A stretch of DNA of 64,000 nt from contig JAFXQK010000004.1 in the NCBI GenBank assembly GCA_017527205.1, positions 1-64,000 of the forward strand. The letters are read 5' to 3'. Of the stretch, positions 26,090-35,076 are shown piece after piece (the stretch's first letter is position 1; the number at the start of each line of letters is the position of its first letter). Source of the DNA: Lachnospiraceae bacterium. GTDB taxonomy: Bacteria > Bacillota > Clostridia > Lachnospirales > Lachnospiraceae. A model generated the notes under the pieces. That model was not told where the DNA came from. It saw nothing but the letters and a program-made list of their open reading frames with translations, and searched no databases. Made by a program: the position numbers and the translations under genes.

Positions 26090-27970
26090 ATGAGATTGGA
26101 TCGTAAAAAGCATTTGTCAGGAGCGCAGTTCTTGATGGCCTGTGGGATTTTGGCGTTTGTCACGGCAGGCTTGTGTCTGGTTTTTTCGCTATTACAAAAA
26201 AGCGGCATTGCAGAAAACTCCGGCCCGATGCTCCCAAAGGAGGAGCCTTTCGAGGAGTTTTGTCAGGCACTGTATGAGAGAGAGATGACGACAAACACGC
26301 TGGGACTGCATTATAGTCTTGCACATCCTGAGAATTTCGGAATTACGGAATATCCCGTCACGCTTCCGCTCTATGTCCCCGGGAGTGAGAACGGGGCGGC
26401 GGAGGGGCTTGACGCGCTGCTTCGGGAATTCCATGCCATTCCTCGTGAAAAGCTCTCAGCCGAAGATCAATATGCCTGTGATTGTCTGGAGCGATCTCTC
26501 CTTCTTTCCAGGGCGCTTGCCGAGTACCCTTATTACGGCGACCCGCTTTCCCCTACGCAGGGCATTCAGGAGGAGCTCCCCATTCTTTTTAGTGAATATG
26601 CCTTTCGCTCCAGAAAGGACATAGAAGAATACATGGCGCTCCTTTCGCAGACGCGGGACTACTTTTCTTCCCTCTTGTTATATGAGGCGGAAAAAGCGGC
26701 GGCAGGGCTCTCCTCCTCTTCTGACAGTCTCCGGCAAACCGCAGAACAATGCGAGGAAATCATCTCGCGGGAAGCCCTTGAACAGGGAACGCATTTCCTG
26801 CAGACCAGCTTTGAGGAGCGTTTGCAAGGGCTTTCCCTGCAGGAGGCTGAGAGGCGTGCTTACGTGGCAAAGCATAATTCGTTGCTTGTCCGCGTTCTTC
26901 TGCCCGCCTATGAGGAGCTCAAAAGCGGCCTGCTCGCATTGGCAGACGGCGCACCAAATGGTTTCATCCCCCTGGCATCCCATCCCAATGGCAAGGAATA
27001 CTATACACTGCTTCTGGCTAGCATTACGGGATCCGGCAAGTCTCCCGAGGAAATCCGTCAGCTATTAGGGCAAACGCTGTCCCGCGAAGCTGCGGTCATC
27101 CGTCAACTCTCAGAAAAGTATCCGGGCTGCCTTTCTTCGCTAAAAAGCAGGTCTTATGAGGATCTGGGGCTTGTGAGCGAGGTGCAAATGCTCACGGACC
27201 TGCAAGAGCGCATGCAGGGACTTTACCCCGCATTGCCGCAAAGCGTTCGCGTTACGGTAAAAACCGTGTCTCCCAATCTCCGCCCCTATTGCGCTCCTGC
27301 CTTTTATTTAACCGCTCCCATAGATGACGTCGGTGAAAACGTGATCTACGTAAATCCGTCCTCTACGCCGCAGGGTTTGGAGCTTTATGTCACGCTGGCA
27401 CATGAGGGATACCCGGGGCACCTTTATCAAAATGCCTTTTCTGCGGCAAATCTGTTGTCCCTAAAGCATAATCGTCTGCGTCAGCTCTGCGGCTGCGGCG
27501 GTTATCTGGAGGGTTGGGCATTGTACGTGGAACAAAATGCCTATGATTTTGCTTCCAGGCTTCTTTCTGACCAAAATCGCGCGGCAGATGCCGTCTGCGT
27601 ACAGATTGCCAAGCATGAACGAAGTCTTCGCCTTTGCCTTTTTGCCCTATTGGATCTCATGATTCACTATGACGGAGCCAGCCTGGAAGAAATCGCAAAT
27701 TTCACCTCTGCCTATGGCGTCTCTGACGAAGAGGGGCTTGCCGCCCTCTATGCCTATATTTGTCAAACGCCATGTAACTACCCGAAATATTATTTGGGTT
27801 ATCTGGAAATTCTGGAGCTTCGGGAATCGGCCAAGACATTGTGGGAAGAACAGTATGATGACAAAGAATTCCATCGTTTCTTGTTAACCTGGGGGCCAGC
27901 AGATTTTGTGAATCTCAAGAATGTCTTAACGAGTTATGGATTACAAAATCACCCTGCGCGCAATGAATAA
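26090..27970 (+). CDS. DUF885 family putative metallopeptidase, membrane-anchored
   Basis: 626 aa. An uncleaved signal anchor at ~13-35 (FLMACGILAFVTAGLCLVF) is followed by a large helical extracytoplasmic domain. The zinc-like motif HEGYPGH is at 438-444 (LAHEGYPGHLYQ), with a downstream GYLEGWALYVE that supplies the third ligand in related M32/DUF885 proteins. Probably a carboxypeptidase-like enzyme acting outside the membrane; activity not established. The ATG at 26090 lies only 1 nt after GAGG, so the true start may be the TTG six bases further in; the N-terminus is uncertain by a few residues. Confidence 0.82.
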   Translation: MRLDRKKHLSGAQFLMACGILAFVTAGLCLVFSLLQKSGIAENSGPMLPKEEPFEEFCQALYEREMTTNTLGLHYSLAHPENFGITEYPVTLPLYVPGSENGAAEGLDALLREFHAIPREKLSAEDQYACDCLERSLLLSRALAEYPYYGDPLSPTQGIQEELPILFSEYAFRSRKDIEEYMALLSQTRDYFSSLLLYEAEKAAAGLSSSSDSLRQTAEQCEEIISREALEQGTHFLQTSFEERLQGLSLQEAERRAYVAKHNSLLVRVLLPAYEELKSGLLALADGAPNGFIPLASHPNGKEYYTLLLASITGSGKSPEEIRQLLGQTLSREAAVIRQLSEKYPGCLSSLKSRSYEDLGLVSEVQMLTDLQERMQGLYPALPQSVRVTVKTVSPNLRPYCAPAFYLTAPIDDVGENVIYVNPSSTPQGLELYVTLAHEGYPGHLYQNAFSAANLLSLKHNRLRQLCGCGGYLEGWALYVEQNAYDFASRLLSDQNRAADAVCVQIAKHERSLRLCLFALLDLMIHYDGASLEEIANFTSAYGVSDEEGLAALYAYICQTPCNYPKYYLGYLEILELRESAKTLWEEQYDDKEFHRFLLTWGPADFVNLKNVLTSYGLQNHPARNE

Positions 27971-28070
27971 TATTTGACAAATAATAGGAACCATATGTCG
28001 AATCATGCAAATATTGCGCTAAAAGAATTGTGTATTTTTTGTGAAAACCGCAACTTTTCGTCAGAAATTC

Positions 28071-28099
28071 TTGAACAACAGCGTTTTTTGTGCTACGAT
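28071..28099 (+). promoter_or_regulatory. Promoter of the AraC-family gene
   Basis: TTGAAC (28071-28076), 17-nt spacer, TACGAT (28094-28099), 57 bp before the start codon. Confidence 0.6.
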
Positions 28100-28155
28100 A
28101 AGCGAAAGAGCAATAATTGCAAAGCATATATTGCTCTTTTGGAAAAGGAGTACAA

Positions 28156-29127
28156 ATGAACCCACCCGAAATTTACAGTCTCTCACCAGAGCAAAGACAA
28201 AAATATAAGGTACAGCCAGACATGGTTCCCAATGGCGATCGAATTTTGGAGGGCACGCACGAGCATGTTCAGGTGGCCAAAAATTCCTCCATGCGCTTTT
28301 GGTACAACGTCCAGTCTGCAAGCTTCTCCAGCCATTGGCATACGGCCTTAGAGATCATTATGCCGCTGGAGGGGAATTATGTTGCCCACATTCTTTCCGA
28401 AACCTATGTTTTGGATCCAGGCGACATTTTTATCATTCCTGCCGGAACGATTCATTCCCTAGAGGCACCCGCGCAGGGTTCCCGCTTAATTTACATTTTT
28501 GAGCTGAACCTGCTCTCCCAGCTTCCTGGGTATAATTATATCCAGTCCCTGCTGTCCCAGCCCATGCGGATTACCTATGACGAGGATCCAGAATACTATA
28601 CGGAGGAAGCAAAGCTGATTTTGCTTCTTGCCGAGCATTATTGGGGACAGAGCGTGACCAAGGAAATGAATCTCTATGCCTGCCTGCTCAGCTTCTTCGC
28701 GAAGCTTGGTGAAAAGAACGTAGGCTCCATTCCCGTGTCCACGGGAAGCACCATCAAAAACAGCTCCGTGGTCAGCCAGCTCTCGATGGTATTGGATTAT
28801 ATTGATGAGCATTACTCCGAGAACATGACGCTGGAGCAGGCCGCACAAATTGCAGGCTTCTCAAAGTTTTATTTCACGCGTCTCTTTAAGGAGTACACCA
28901 ATCATACCTTCTATGAGTATTTGACGGAAAAGCGTATTCACGCGGCAGAGCAGATGTTGCTCGTGCCAAAGTTCCCCGTGACGGACGTATCGATTCAGGC
29001 GGGCTTCTCCAGCTTGTCCTCCTTTAATCGTACGTTCAAGCGCAACAAAGGATGCTCGCCCACAGAATACAGAAATCTCTATACGCAGGGCGGGCAGCAA
29101 AACGTATATCTCCGCCCCAATCGCTAA
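28156..29127 (+). CDS. AraC family transcriptional regulator
   Basis: 323 aa from ATG 28156, which follows AAAAGGAG by 5 nt. The N-terminal cupin (SFSSHWHTALEIIMPLEG ... LDPGDIFIIPAGTIHSLEAP, in pieces) is a sugar-sensing AraC type; the C-terminal ~100 residues hold two helix-turn-helix motifs (MTLEQAAQIAGFSKFYFTRLF and VTDVSIQAGFSSLSSFNRTF). It probably controls a carbohydrate utilisation locus, but no target operon is adjacent. Monocistronic, ended by the palindrome at 29134. Confidence 0.92.
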   Translation: MNPPEIYSLSPEQRQKYKVQPDMVPNGDRILEGTHEHVQVAKNSSMRFWYNVQSASFSSHWHTALEIIMPLEGNYVAHILSETYVLDPGDIFIIPAGTIHSLEAPAQGSRLIYIFELNLLSQLPGYNYIQSLLSQPMRITYDEDPEYYTEEAKLILLLAEHYWGQSVTKEMNLYACLLSFFAKLGEKNVGSIPVSTGSTIKNSSVVSQLSMVLDYIDEHYSENMTLEQAAQIAGFSKFYFTRLFKEYTNHTFYEYLTEKRIHAAEQMLLVPKFPVTDVSIQAGFSSLSSFNRTFKRNKGCSPTEYRNLYTQGGQQNVYLRPNR

Positions 29128-29133
29128 GAATTT

Positions 29134-29220
29134 TGCCGACTCGGGGGCTGGGTTGGAGGCTCTTTCTACTAACCATTTGACCTAGAAAGACCCTCCAACC
29201 CATCCCCCTCGAGCCTGTCG
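29134..29220. repeat. Dispersed palindromic element, copy 2
   Basis: CTCGGGGGCTGGGTTGGAGG plus CTCTTTCTA pairs with TAGAAAGACCCTCCAACCC and ATCCCCCTCGAG. Arm layout and termini (GCCGACTCGGGG / CCCCTCGAG) match the copies at 17562 and 59288 but the inner sequence has diverged with compensating changes. It lies between convergent genes (AraC and spmB) and may terminate both. Confidence 0.7.
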
Positions 29221-29235
29221 CAAGCTTTATAATAT

Positions 29236-29757
29236 TCAAGCGATTGCGGCTGCTAGGATAATGCCTGCGATGGTACCCGCTGCGGTTGACAGGAGTGCTC
29301 CCGTCAACGTGTAGCGGGTTTTTGTTACCTTTGCGGCGAGGAAATAGACGCTCATGGTGTAGAAAACGGTTTCCGTGCAGCTCATGACGATGCTGGTGAT
29401 TAGGCCAGGATAGGAATCTGGTCCATAGGTTGCAAACACGTCGAGTACGAGTCCCGTCGCCGCGGAGGAGGAAAACAGCTTCACCGTCAGCAGGGAAAGG
29501 ATCTGCGCAGGGAATCCGAAAAGGGCTGCCACGGGTGCAAGTGCCCTCTCCAAAAGAGTAAAAAAGCCAGAGGCGCGAAGAATTCCCACGCCCATCATCA
29601 GTCCAATCAGCGTCGGCACGATTTCAACCACAATTTTCAGCCCATCTGAAGCCCCCTTCAAAAAGCTCTCATAGATCTTCACGTGGCCCAAAACGCCAAA
29701 CCCCACCACCAGAAAAATCACCGCCGGAATAATAAAATTCGATACCTGTGTCATCAT
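29236..29757 (-). CDS. spmB: Spore maturation protein B
   Basis: 173 aa with five hydrophobic segments of the nucleoside-recognition (Gate) fold. Recognisable: GASDGLKIVVEIVPTLIGLM, SSAATGLVLDVFATYGPDS and SCTETVFYTMSVYF. In Bacillus SpmA and SpmB act in spore core dehydration. It overlaps spmA by 4 nt (ATGA), indicating translational coupling. Supports a spore-forming host. Confidence 0.93.
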   Translation of the reverse strand: MMTQVSNFIIPAVIFLVVGFGVLGHVKIYESFLKGASDGLKIVVEIVPTLIGLMMGVGILRASGFFTLLERALAPVAALFGFPAQILSLLTVKLFSSSAATGLVLDVFATYGPDSYPGLITSIVMSCTETVFYTMSVYFLAAKVTKTRYTLTGALLSTAAGTIAGIILAAAIA

Positions 29758-30395
29758 TTCGCCTCTCCCCCAGCTCTAGTCTCATCCTCCATCCTTCCTT
29801 TCATCGGCGGCTCCTTTCTATCCTTCCATTTGCAAAAGGCAATGGCAACCAGCGTGCTGATCAGTGTGGCAAGAAGCGCAGGCGCAATAATTCTCGCGGG
29901 ATTCGCACTGCCATACTGACTTCGATAGGCAATCATGTTGACGGGGACAAGCTGCAGGGAAGAAATGTTAAAGATGAGAAAGGTACACATTTCGTTGGAC
30001 GCGACCTGCGGCGGATTTCCGCGCTCCTTCTCAAGATCGGCGAGCGCTTCCATCGCCTTTAGTCCTGCGGGCGTACAGGCCCAGCCAAGTCCCAAGATGT
30101 TTGCGATGACATTGGTGCTGATGTGTTCCAGCGCAGGATGCCCCTTGGGAATCCGCGGAAAAAGAAAGTGCAAAAAAGGAGCGATGCCCTTTGTCATTCG
30201 CTCCACTAGTCCGGACTCTTTTGCGATCTCCATCAGCCCCATCCAAAGCGCAACGACGCCCGCCATGGTAATGCAGAGAGTTATGGCGTCTCCCGCGCTC
30301 TCTAATGCCGCGCAGGAAAGCTCCTCCACGTGTCCCGTCAGGACGCCGCAGAGAATACCGCCAAGTATCATAAAAGCCCAAATCATATTTAACAT
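29754..30395 (-). CDS. spmA: Spore maturation protein A
   Basis: 213 aa from ATG 30395; a TTG five codons upstream (30410) is an alternative. Motifs: IWAFMILGGILCGVLTG, AGVVALWMGLMEIAKESGLVE and SNEMCTFLIFNISSLQLVP, all typical of SpmA. Partner of SpmB in spore maturation. Its SD (GGCGGA) and start codon lie at the end of a long inverted repeat (30404-30478) with a T-run, an unusual arrangement that might limit translation or transcription. Between spmB and acpP. Confidence 0.93.
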   Translation of the reverse strand: MLNMIWAFMILGGILCGVLTGHVEELSCAALESAGDAITLCITMAGVVALWMGLMEIAKESGLVERMTKGIAPFLHFLFPRIPKGHPALEHISTNVIANILGLGWACTPAGLKAMEALADLEKERGNPPQVASNEMCTFLIFNISSLQLVPVNMIAYRSQYGSANPARIIAPALLATLISTLVAIAFCKWKDRKEPPMKGRMEDETRAGGEAK

Positions 30396-30478
30396 AAAAA
30401 AATCCGCCAAATTGCTTTCTGTGAGATCATTCTATGCCCGTCCTCGGGATTCCATAACCTCTTTCGGCAATTTGGCGG
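30396..30478 (-). terminator. Terminator-like hairpin between acpP and spmA
   Basis: CCGCCAAATTGC (30467-30478, minus) and GCAATTTGGCGG (30404-30415) form a perfect 12-bp stem, followed on the minus strand by A then seven T and directly by the spmA ATG. The 51-nt loop contains a further hairpin (TATG...CCCG-AGGA-CGGG-CATA). It may terminate acpP transcription or work as an attenuator for spmAB. Confidence 0.65.
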
Positions 30479-30496
30479 TTCACTGGTCGCTTCGAC

Positions 30497-30730
30497 TTAA
30501 GCGTCAACGCCCATCTTCTTCATCAGATCCATAATGTCCTTAACAGTTGCAATGTTCTCAAGCTCTTCCGTGGGAAGCTCAATATCGTACTCGGACTCAA
30601 ATGCCATTACCAGTTCAACGATATCCAGGGAATCTGCTCCCAGATCGTCCTGCAGGTTGGTATCCTCGGTAATCTCATCCGGATTCACGTCCAACTGTTC
30701 TGCAATTACCTCTCTAATCTTCTCTAACAT
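30497..30730 (-). CDS. acpP: Acyl carrier protein
   Basis: 77 aa, highly acidic four-helix ACP. The phosphopantetheine attachment serine is Ser34 in LGADSLDIVEL. It carries acyl intermediates of fatty acid synthesis. AGGAGG precedes ATG. A strong promoter lies at 30802-30830. It stands apart from any fab cluster here, next to the sporulation pair. Confidence 0.96.
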   Translation of the reverse strand: MLEKIREVIAEQLDVNPDEITEDTNLQDDLGADSLDIVELVMAFESEYDIELPTEELENIATVKDIMDLMKKMGVDA

Positions 30731-30801
30731 GTCATAACCTCCTATACTGTGACTTTTTTATTTCCATTAGTTCCTCATATTCACATTGTGCAATCACTCA
30801 A

Positions 30802-30830
30802 AGTATATGGGGGAACGTCATGTTTGTCAA
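30802..30830 (-). promoter_or_regulatory. acpP promoter
   Basis: TTGACA (30830-30825), 17-nt spacer, TATACT (30807-30802) on the minus strand; near-consensus, consistent with high acpP expression. Confidence 0.85.
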
Positions 30831-30874
30831 GTGTGTTTTCGAAGCTTTTGTTTCCATCTTGGTCTCAAAACTTT

Positions 30875-31495
30875 TCATACCATCCGTTTCTTTCTGGCCT
30901 TGTCCAGTTCAATCCACTCATCAAGGGACAATGGCGTATAATCCGAATACTTACAAAAGCAGTTGATCATATGACAGGGAATCACCTGCTCCTCCCCCGC
31001 TGCATTGATCGTTTTCGTACCGCGCGTAATCTCCTGAAATTGCTCCACGAGCCTTTGATCCATGGTGTCATGCACATGGCCATAGAGCATATAGGTTCTC
31101 GGGTTTCCGTTCCGATCCAGCCGATACTGCCCGTTATAGCAAAACACGGGATAATGGCAAAGCACGACCTTCCGTCCGTTGTCTGAGAGCTCCGCATAAC
31201 GCTTCACCCATTCGAATCGCGAAAGATCCATCTTCTTGCTCTCCATCACGCGGTCATGATTTCCAAGAATCAAATGAAGCCTTCCCTGTAACCTGTCCAA
31301 GAGCGCTTTGGTTTCCTCCACGCCACCCAACGAAAAATCCCCAAGGATGACAACCTCATCCTTCTTGCGAACCTTCTCATTCCATTTTGTAATCATGTAT
31401 TCATTCATTTCCTCCTCAGAGGCAAACCCGCGATGGTCCATCTTGTTATTTAGTGCCCCATGAAAGAAATGATTGTCTGCAATATAATACCTCAA
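30875..31495 (-). CDS. Metallophosphoesterase (calcineurin-like)
   Basis: 206 aa. The five phosphoesterase motifs are visible: IADNHFFH (D-x-H), VILGDFSLGG, LILGNHDR, VLCHYP and YGHVH. Members cleave phosphomono- or diesters using two metals; the substrate is unknown, and the DNHFFH form is the group often annotated as hydrolase or metallophosphatase with RNA or nucleotide substrates. Overlaps the transglutaminase gene by 4 nt, so it is the last gene of the MoxR operon. Confidence 0.88.
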   Translation of the reverse strand: MRYYIADNHFFHGALNNKMDHRGFASEEEMNEYMITKWNEKVRKKDEVVILGDFSLGGVEETKALLDRLQGRLHLILGNHDRVMESKKMDLSRFEWVKRYAELSDNGRKVVLCHYPVFCYNGQYRLDRNGNPRTYMLYGHVHDTMDQRLVEQFQEITRGTKTINAAGEEQVIPCHMINCFCKYSDYTPLSLDEWIELDKARKKRMV

Positions 31496-33771
31496 GTTTT
31501 GTCACTCCCATTCACAAGCATCTGCTTTTTTCCCGCTTCCATGCGGAAAATTTGATACCGATACCAGAAAAACCACTTCCCTTTGATCGTCTTTAAGCGA
31601 TCCAGCAGTCCCTCCAGCTCCTTTTCCGCCGCAGCGCGTTCCCTGTTTCCAGGGAGCTTTCCCGCGTAAAGCAGGAATTCATATTGCTCTAAGAATCCGA
31701 GCATGCTCTTTGGAACCTTCTTGCCAACCCTGCGTGCAAATTCCTCCAGTGTCTCGCCCTGTTCCATCTCCCAGCCCATGAGGCTCAGCACCTTCAGACT
31801 CTTCTTACAGGTCACCTGGAATTTCTCAGCATCGGAAAGCTTTCGGTACCAGGCCTTGACTAAGGCGAGGTCAATCAACAGAAATGCCACCAAGAATGCC
31901 AGTACAAGTCCTGCAGGAATCAAAATAACCCGCCATTTGATATGCACGGTTTCCTTTTCTTCTTGGAGCAGAAGATCCTGATCAATCTCCTCTTCTCCCT
32001 CATCATGACTCATCGGAGCACTCGGCCCGGAGCCGTCTGATTTTACCTTAAAGGCCCACGCAAAGGAATATTTCTTTCCCGGCGTCGGTTCATAGGGAAG
32101 CCAACCCACGCCCTTGATATAAACCTCGGGCCAGGCATGTGCCATGGAGGATGTCACGATAACGGCCTCCTGGTCCTGTTTCGGCACATAAAATCCTTGG
32201 ACGTACCGCGCGGGAATTCCCTGACTTCTCGCCAAGAGCACAAAAGCCGTGGCGAAATGACTACAGTACCCCGTCTGACTCTCCAGTAAAAAGTAATCGA
32301 GGAAATCCTCCGGTGTCTGCACGTCCGATGGAAGCTCCCCAGGATGCGTTGAATACTGATAGGAGGACAGCAGATTCTCAATGCGGCTCAGCTTCTCTAA
32401 ATCTGATTTCGCCCCATCAAACAACTGATCCAAGTATTCCTGAACCTGCTCCGAGACATGCGTCTCAGGCAGATAATATTTCTGAATCCGCTCAATATAA
32501 TCCTGATAATCCTCATAGGAGGTTCCCTCGTTTTTCACGTAGCCATCCTCCTTGAAGAAATCCAGCGGTTCGTATTTCTCCCTGACCATCTCCCAGGTTT
32601 CTTTGGTCGGAGCCTGCGCCTCCTGAAGGAAGGTCTGGAACCCGACATGCTGCTGGTTTAAGCGCAGGAAGGATAAGGTATACTCCGTTCCATAGCCAAG
32701 CTTATTCGTCGCCAGCAAATCGCCACCCTGTTGGTAAAATCCGGCTTCTCCCAGCTTTTCTCTGCCCAAAATGGACTTCAGCGGCGTGAAGAAATATTTC
32801 GTGTTAAACTCCTCATATCGGATTTTCAGTTCCACCCGCCAAAGATAATTTCTGACATAATCAGGATCATATTGCGTCACGGCGCTTACGGTTTCCAAGG
32901 TATCCAGCATTCGATCTCTGGCAACCGTTTCATTCTGCGCCGTCCACTGTCTTCCGTCAAAGGTATCCAGCACCTTTCCCGACAAATAAACCACCTGTCC
33001 CACGTTCGTGCCGCCCGAGAGCGTCATCATTTCCTGATCCTTCTTTTTCAGGCCGATCCAAAAATGATGTTCATCGGAAAATCCAATGACTCCCTCATAA
33101 TCCTCGTCCGCTCCATGGAACCAGCGTGAAGTCAGCTTTACGTACGAGCTCGCCCTCTCCCAAAGCCTCACCACAAAATTCCAGTCATACGGGTGGTCTG
33201 GTGCAGGCAACAAATAAACGACAATACAAAGCGCCAATAAGAAGGGCGCAACGGATACCATATGTCCCTTCGCGTCGGTATATCCGCTCTTATCCCAATA
33301 GTGCTGAATTTCGTCTACAACAACCAAGATAAAAAGCAAGAGTGCCAAGGCTACCGCCGCCTTGTCAGGCAGGGTCCACAGCGTCATAAACAGGATCAAA
33401 AAGACAAGAATGCCTACCGCCATGATCCTTCTGGCCATCCGGACCTTAGCAACCAAAAGTCCTGCAAAAAAGCATCCGATCGCCGTAAGCACCACCCACA
33501 AAATCCACTGATTCTGCCAAAGGAACTCTGCCCGCTCCTCTGGCTCCTTCATCAAAATGACGCCAGTACAAAGCACCAAAATCGTTCCGGGAATTAGGAA
33601 CTTCATTCGGTTTTTCCAGTGCTTTAATACCATGCAAACGCCCACGACGGCCATGGCGATGGCATGCAAAAAAATAACGTTTTCAGGGCCACCAAAATAG
33701 GGGGCTCCTGCTGCAACTGCAAGGAGTGATAAGGGAATGACATAGAGAAGATCATACAAAATGGCAATCAT
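31492..33771 (-). CDS. Membrane transglutaminase-like protein (TgpA type)
   Basis: 759 aa. Six to seven N-terminal membrane segments (residues ~1-200), a long extracytoplasmic region containing the transglutaminase core, and a final membrane segment (~618-640, VILIPAGLVLAFLVAFLLID) with a cytoplasmic tail (DUF4129-like). The catalytic triad is Cys503 (QTGYCSHFATAF), His545 (SSMAHAWPEVY) and an acidic residue at Glu561 (GWLPYEPTPG; Asp in many relatives). Likely a protein cross-linking or proteolytic envelope enzyme. Coupled by 4-nt overlaps to genes on both sides. Confidence 0.9.
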   Translation of the reverse strand: MIAILYDLLYVIPLSLLAVAAGAPYFGGPENVIFLHAIAMAVVGVCMVLKHWKNRMKFLIPGTILVLCTGVILMKEPEERAEFLWQNQWILWVVLTAIGCFFAGLLVAKVRMARRIMAVGILVFLILFMTLWTLPDKAAVALALLLFILVVVDEIQHYWDKSGYTDAKGHMVSVAPFLLALCIVVYLLPAPDHPYDWNFVVRLWERASSYVKLTSRWFHGADEDYEGVIGFSDEHHFWIGLKKKDQEMMTLSGGTNVGQVVYLSGKVLDTFDGRQWTAQNETVARDRMLDTLETVSAVTQYDPDYVRNYLWRVELKIRYEEFNTKYFFTPLKSILGREKLGEAGFYQQGGDLLATNKLGYGTEYTLSFLRLNQQHVGFQTFLQEAQAPTKETWEMVREKYEPLDFFKEDGYVKNEGTSYEDYQDYIERIQKYYLPETHVSEQVQEYLDQLFDGAKSDLEKLSRIENLLSSYQYSTHPGELPSDVQTPEDFLDYFLLESQTGYCSHFATAFVLLARSQGIPARYVQGFYVPKQDQEAVIVTSSMAHAWPEVYIKGVGWLPYEPTPGKKYSFAWAFKVKSDGSGPSAPMSHDEGEEEIDQDLLLQEEKETVHIKWRVILIPAGLVLAFLVAFLLIDLALVKAWYRKLSDAEKFQVTCKKSLKVLSLMGWEMEQGETLEEFARRVGKKVPKSMLGFLEQYEFLLYAGKLPGNRERAAAEKELEGLLDRLKTIKGKWFFWYRYQIFRMEAGKKQMLVNGSDKT

Positions 33772-34934
33772 GGCGTCACCTCCGTAAGATCATCCTCTGT
33801 GCCAATCTGCACGAGCTCCATGCCAGGCTGTTTTGCTCCTGCAAGATTCTCAGGAAGCTCATCCCGCACCAGACATGCGATGGCAAAGACATTGTTTTCT
33901 CTCAGAAGGCGCAGCATTTCCAATGCCGCCTCCGTCCATTCGTGCATCACCAAAAAAAGCGTTTTGCAACGGAAAATCTCTGCTCTTGTAGCGGCTTGCG
34001 CCAGAAAATCAGATTCTGAGACGTCGCTTCGAAATTCCACGTTACAGAGGCCTTCATAAAAGGCATCAAACTGCTCCAAACCAGACACGCCCTTCTCCAC
34101 GATTCCGCCAGCCTGGTAGTAGACATGCGTCGCAATGTTTTTCTTTGCGAAGAACAGTGCCAACGCCAGCGTGACCTCCAGCATCTTATTCTCCACGGGA
34201 AGATATTCCGCCATCTCTTCACTGCAACGATTCGTGCCCATCAAAATGCAGACACCATCGCGCTCCTCACCCGTCCGCTTTCGGATCAGCAGCTGACCGC
34301 TTCGGGCGCTCGCCTTCCAGTTCATCTGGCGAATGTCATCCCCTGGCTCGTAATTTCTGACCAGCACGTCGGGATCCATCTGACTAAACGGCGTCTCCCT
34401 TGCCATGGTCTGGGACAGGTCGATGCTCTTAAGTTCGCTCAGATCCACAAGATTCGGCTTTACAATCACGCGCAGAGTCTCCTTATTGTGGTAGGAAATG
34501 CGAATCAGCCGAAAATAATCTTGAATCTCCACGCTCTTAATTCCCACCTCATACTCGCCGCGGTATTTGCACGAAAGATTCGTCTGCTTCTGAATGCCCG
34601 TCTTCGGCAAGAGCTCGTAGGTAATTCCGTCGTCCAAGCCACTGATGGTGGAAAAGGAGGAAAAGAACCGAACCCTGATGGCACAAAAGCCAAAGTGGAA
34701 CTCATTCATCAGGGTAAAATAAAAGGGCACCGTATGGTTTGCCACTAAATTTTTCCCGTCCAGCTCCTGATAAATGCGGAAGAACGTAAACACGAAAATA
34801 AGGTAAATCAACGAGAAGATCGGCACGAAAGTAAGGCACGCAAAAAAGCCATAGCTGACGGGACCGCCGAAAAAGCTGATCCCCACTAGGGATAAAATCC
34901 ACAATATGGCAAAAATAATGCGATTGCGCTTCAT
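33768..34934 (-). CDS. DUF58 domain protein
   Basis: 388 aa from ATG 34934 (AGAGAGAAG upstream); ATG 34970 is possible. Two N-terminal membrane helices (~8-55) are followed by a beta-rich region and the DUF58/VWA-like core with the signature YEPGDDIRQMNWKASARSGQ. In MoxR-DUF58-transglutaminase operons it is thought to act as a target or partner of the MoxR ATPase. Overlaps the transglutaminase gene by 4 nt. Precise function unknown. Confidence 0.9.
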   Translation of the reverse strand: MKRNRIIFAILWILSLVGISFFGGPVSYGFFACLTFVPIFSLIYLIFVFTFFRIYQELDGKNLVANHTVPFYFTLMNEFHFGFCAIRVRFFSSFSTISGLDDGITYELLPKTGIQKQTNLSCKYRGEYEVGIKSVEIQDYFRLIRISYHNKETLRVIVKPNLVDLSELKSIDLSQTMARETPFSQMDPDVLVRNYEPGDDIRQMNWKASARSGQLLIRKRTGEERDGVCILMGTNRCSEEMAEYLPVENKMLEVTLALALFFAKKNIATHVYYQAGGIVEKGVSGLEQFDAFYEGLCNVEFRSDVSESDFLAQAATRAEIFRCKTLFLVMHEWTEAALEMLRLLRENNVFAIACLVRDELPENLAGAKQPGMELVQIGTEDDLTEVTP

Positions 34935-35007
34935 GTCATGCTTCTCTCTTTTTCCGAAATTCTTCGGCATTCCCGCGGCACGTCGGGAAGCCGTTGTTTC
35001 ATTTCCA

Positions 35008-35076
35008 CGGGATGGTTCCGTTTTTGTTTCTACTGGATGGTTCCGTCTTCGTTTCTACGGGATGGTTCTGTTTTAC
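35008..35076. repeat. 25-bp tandem repeat, 2.8 copies
   Basis: GGGATGGTTCCGTTTTTGTT-like units at 35008, 35033 and 35058, in the 138-bp gap between the moxR stop and the DUF58 start; the last unit overlaps the moxR stop codon. Confidence 0.75.
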
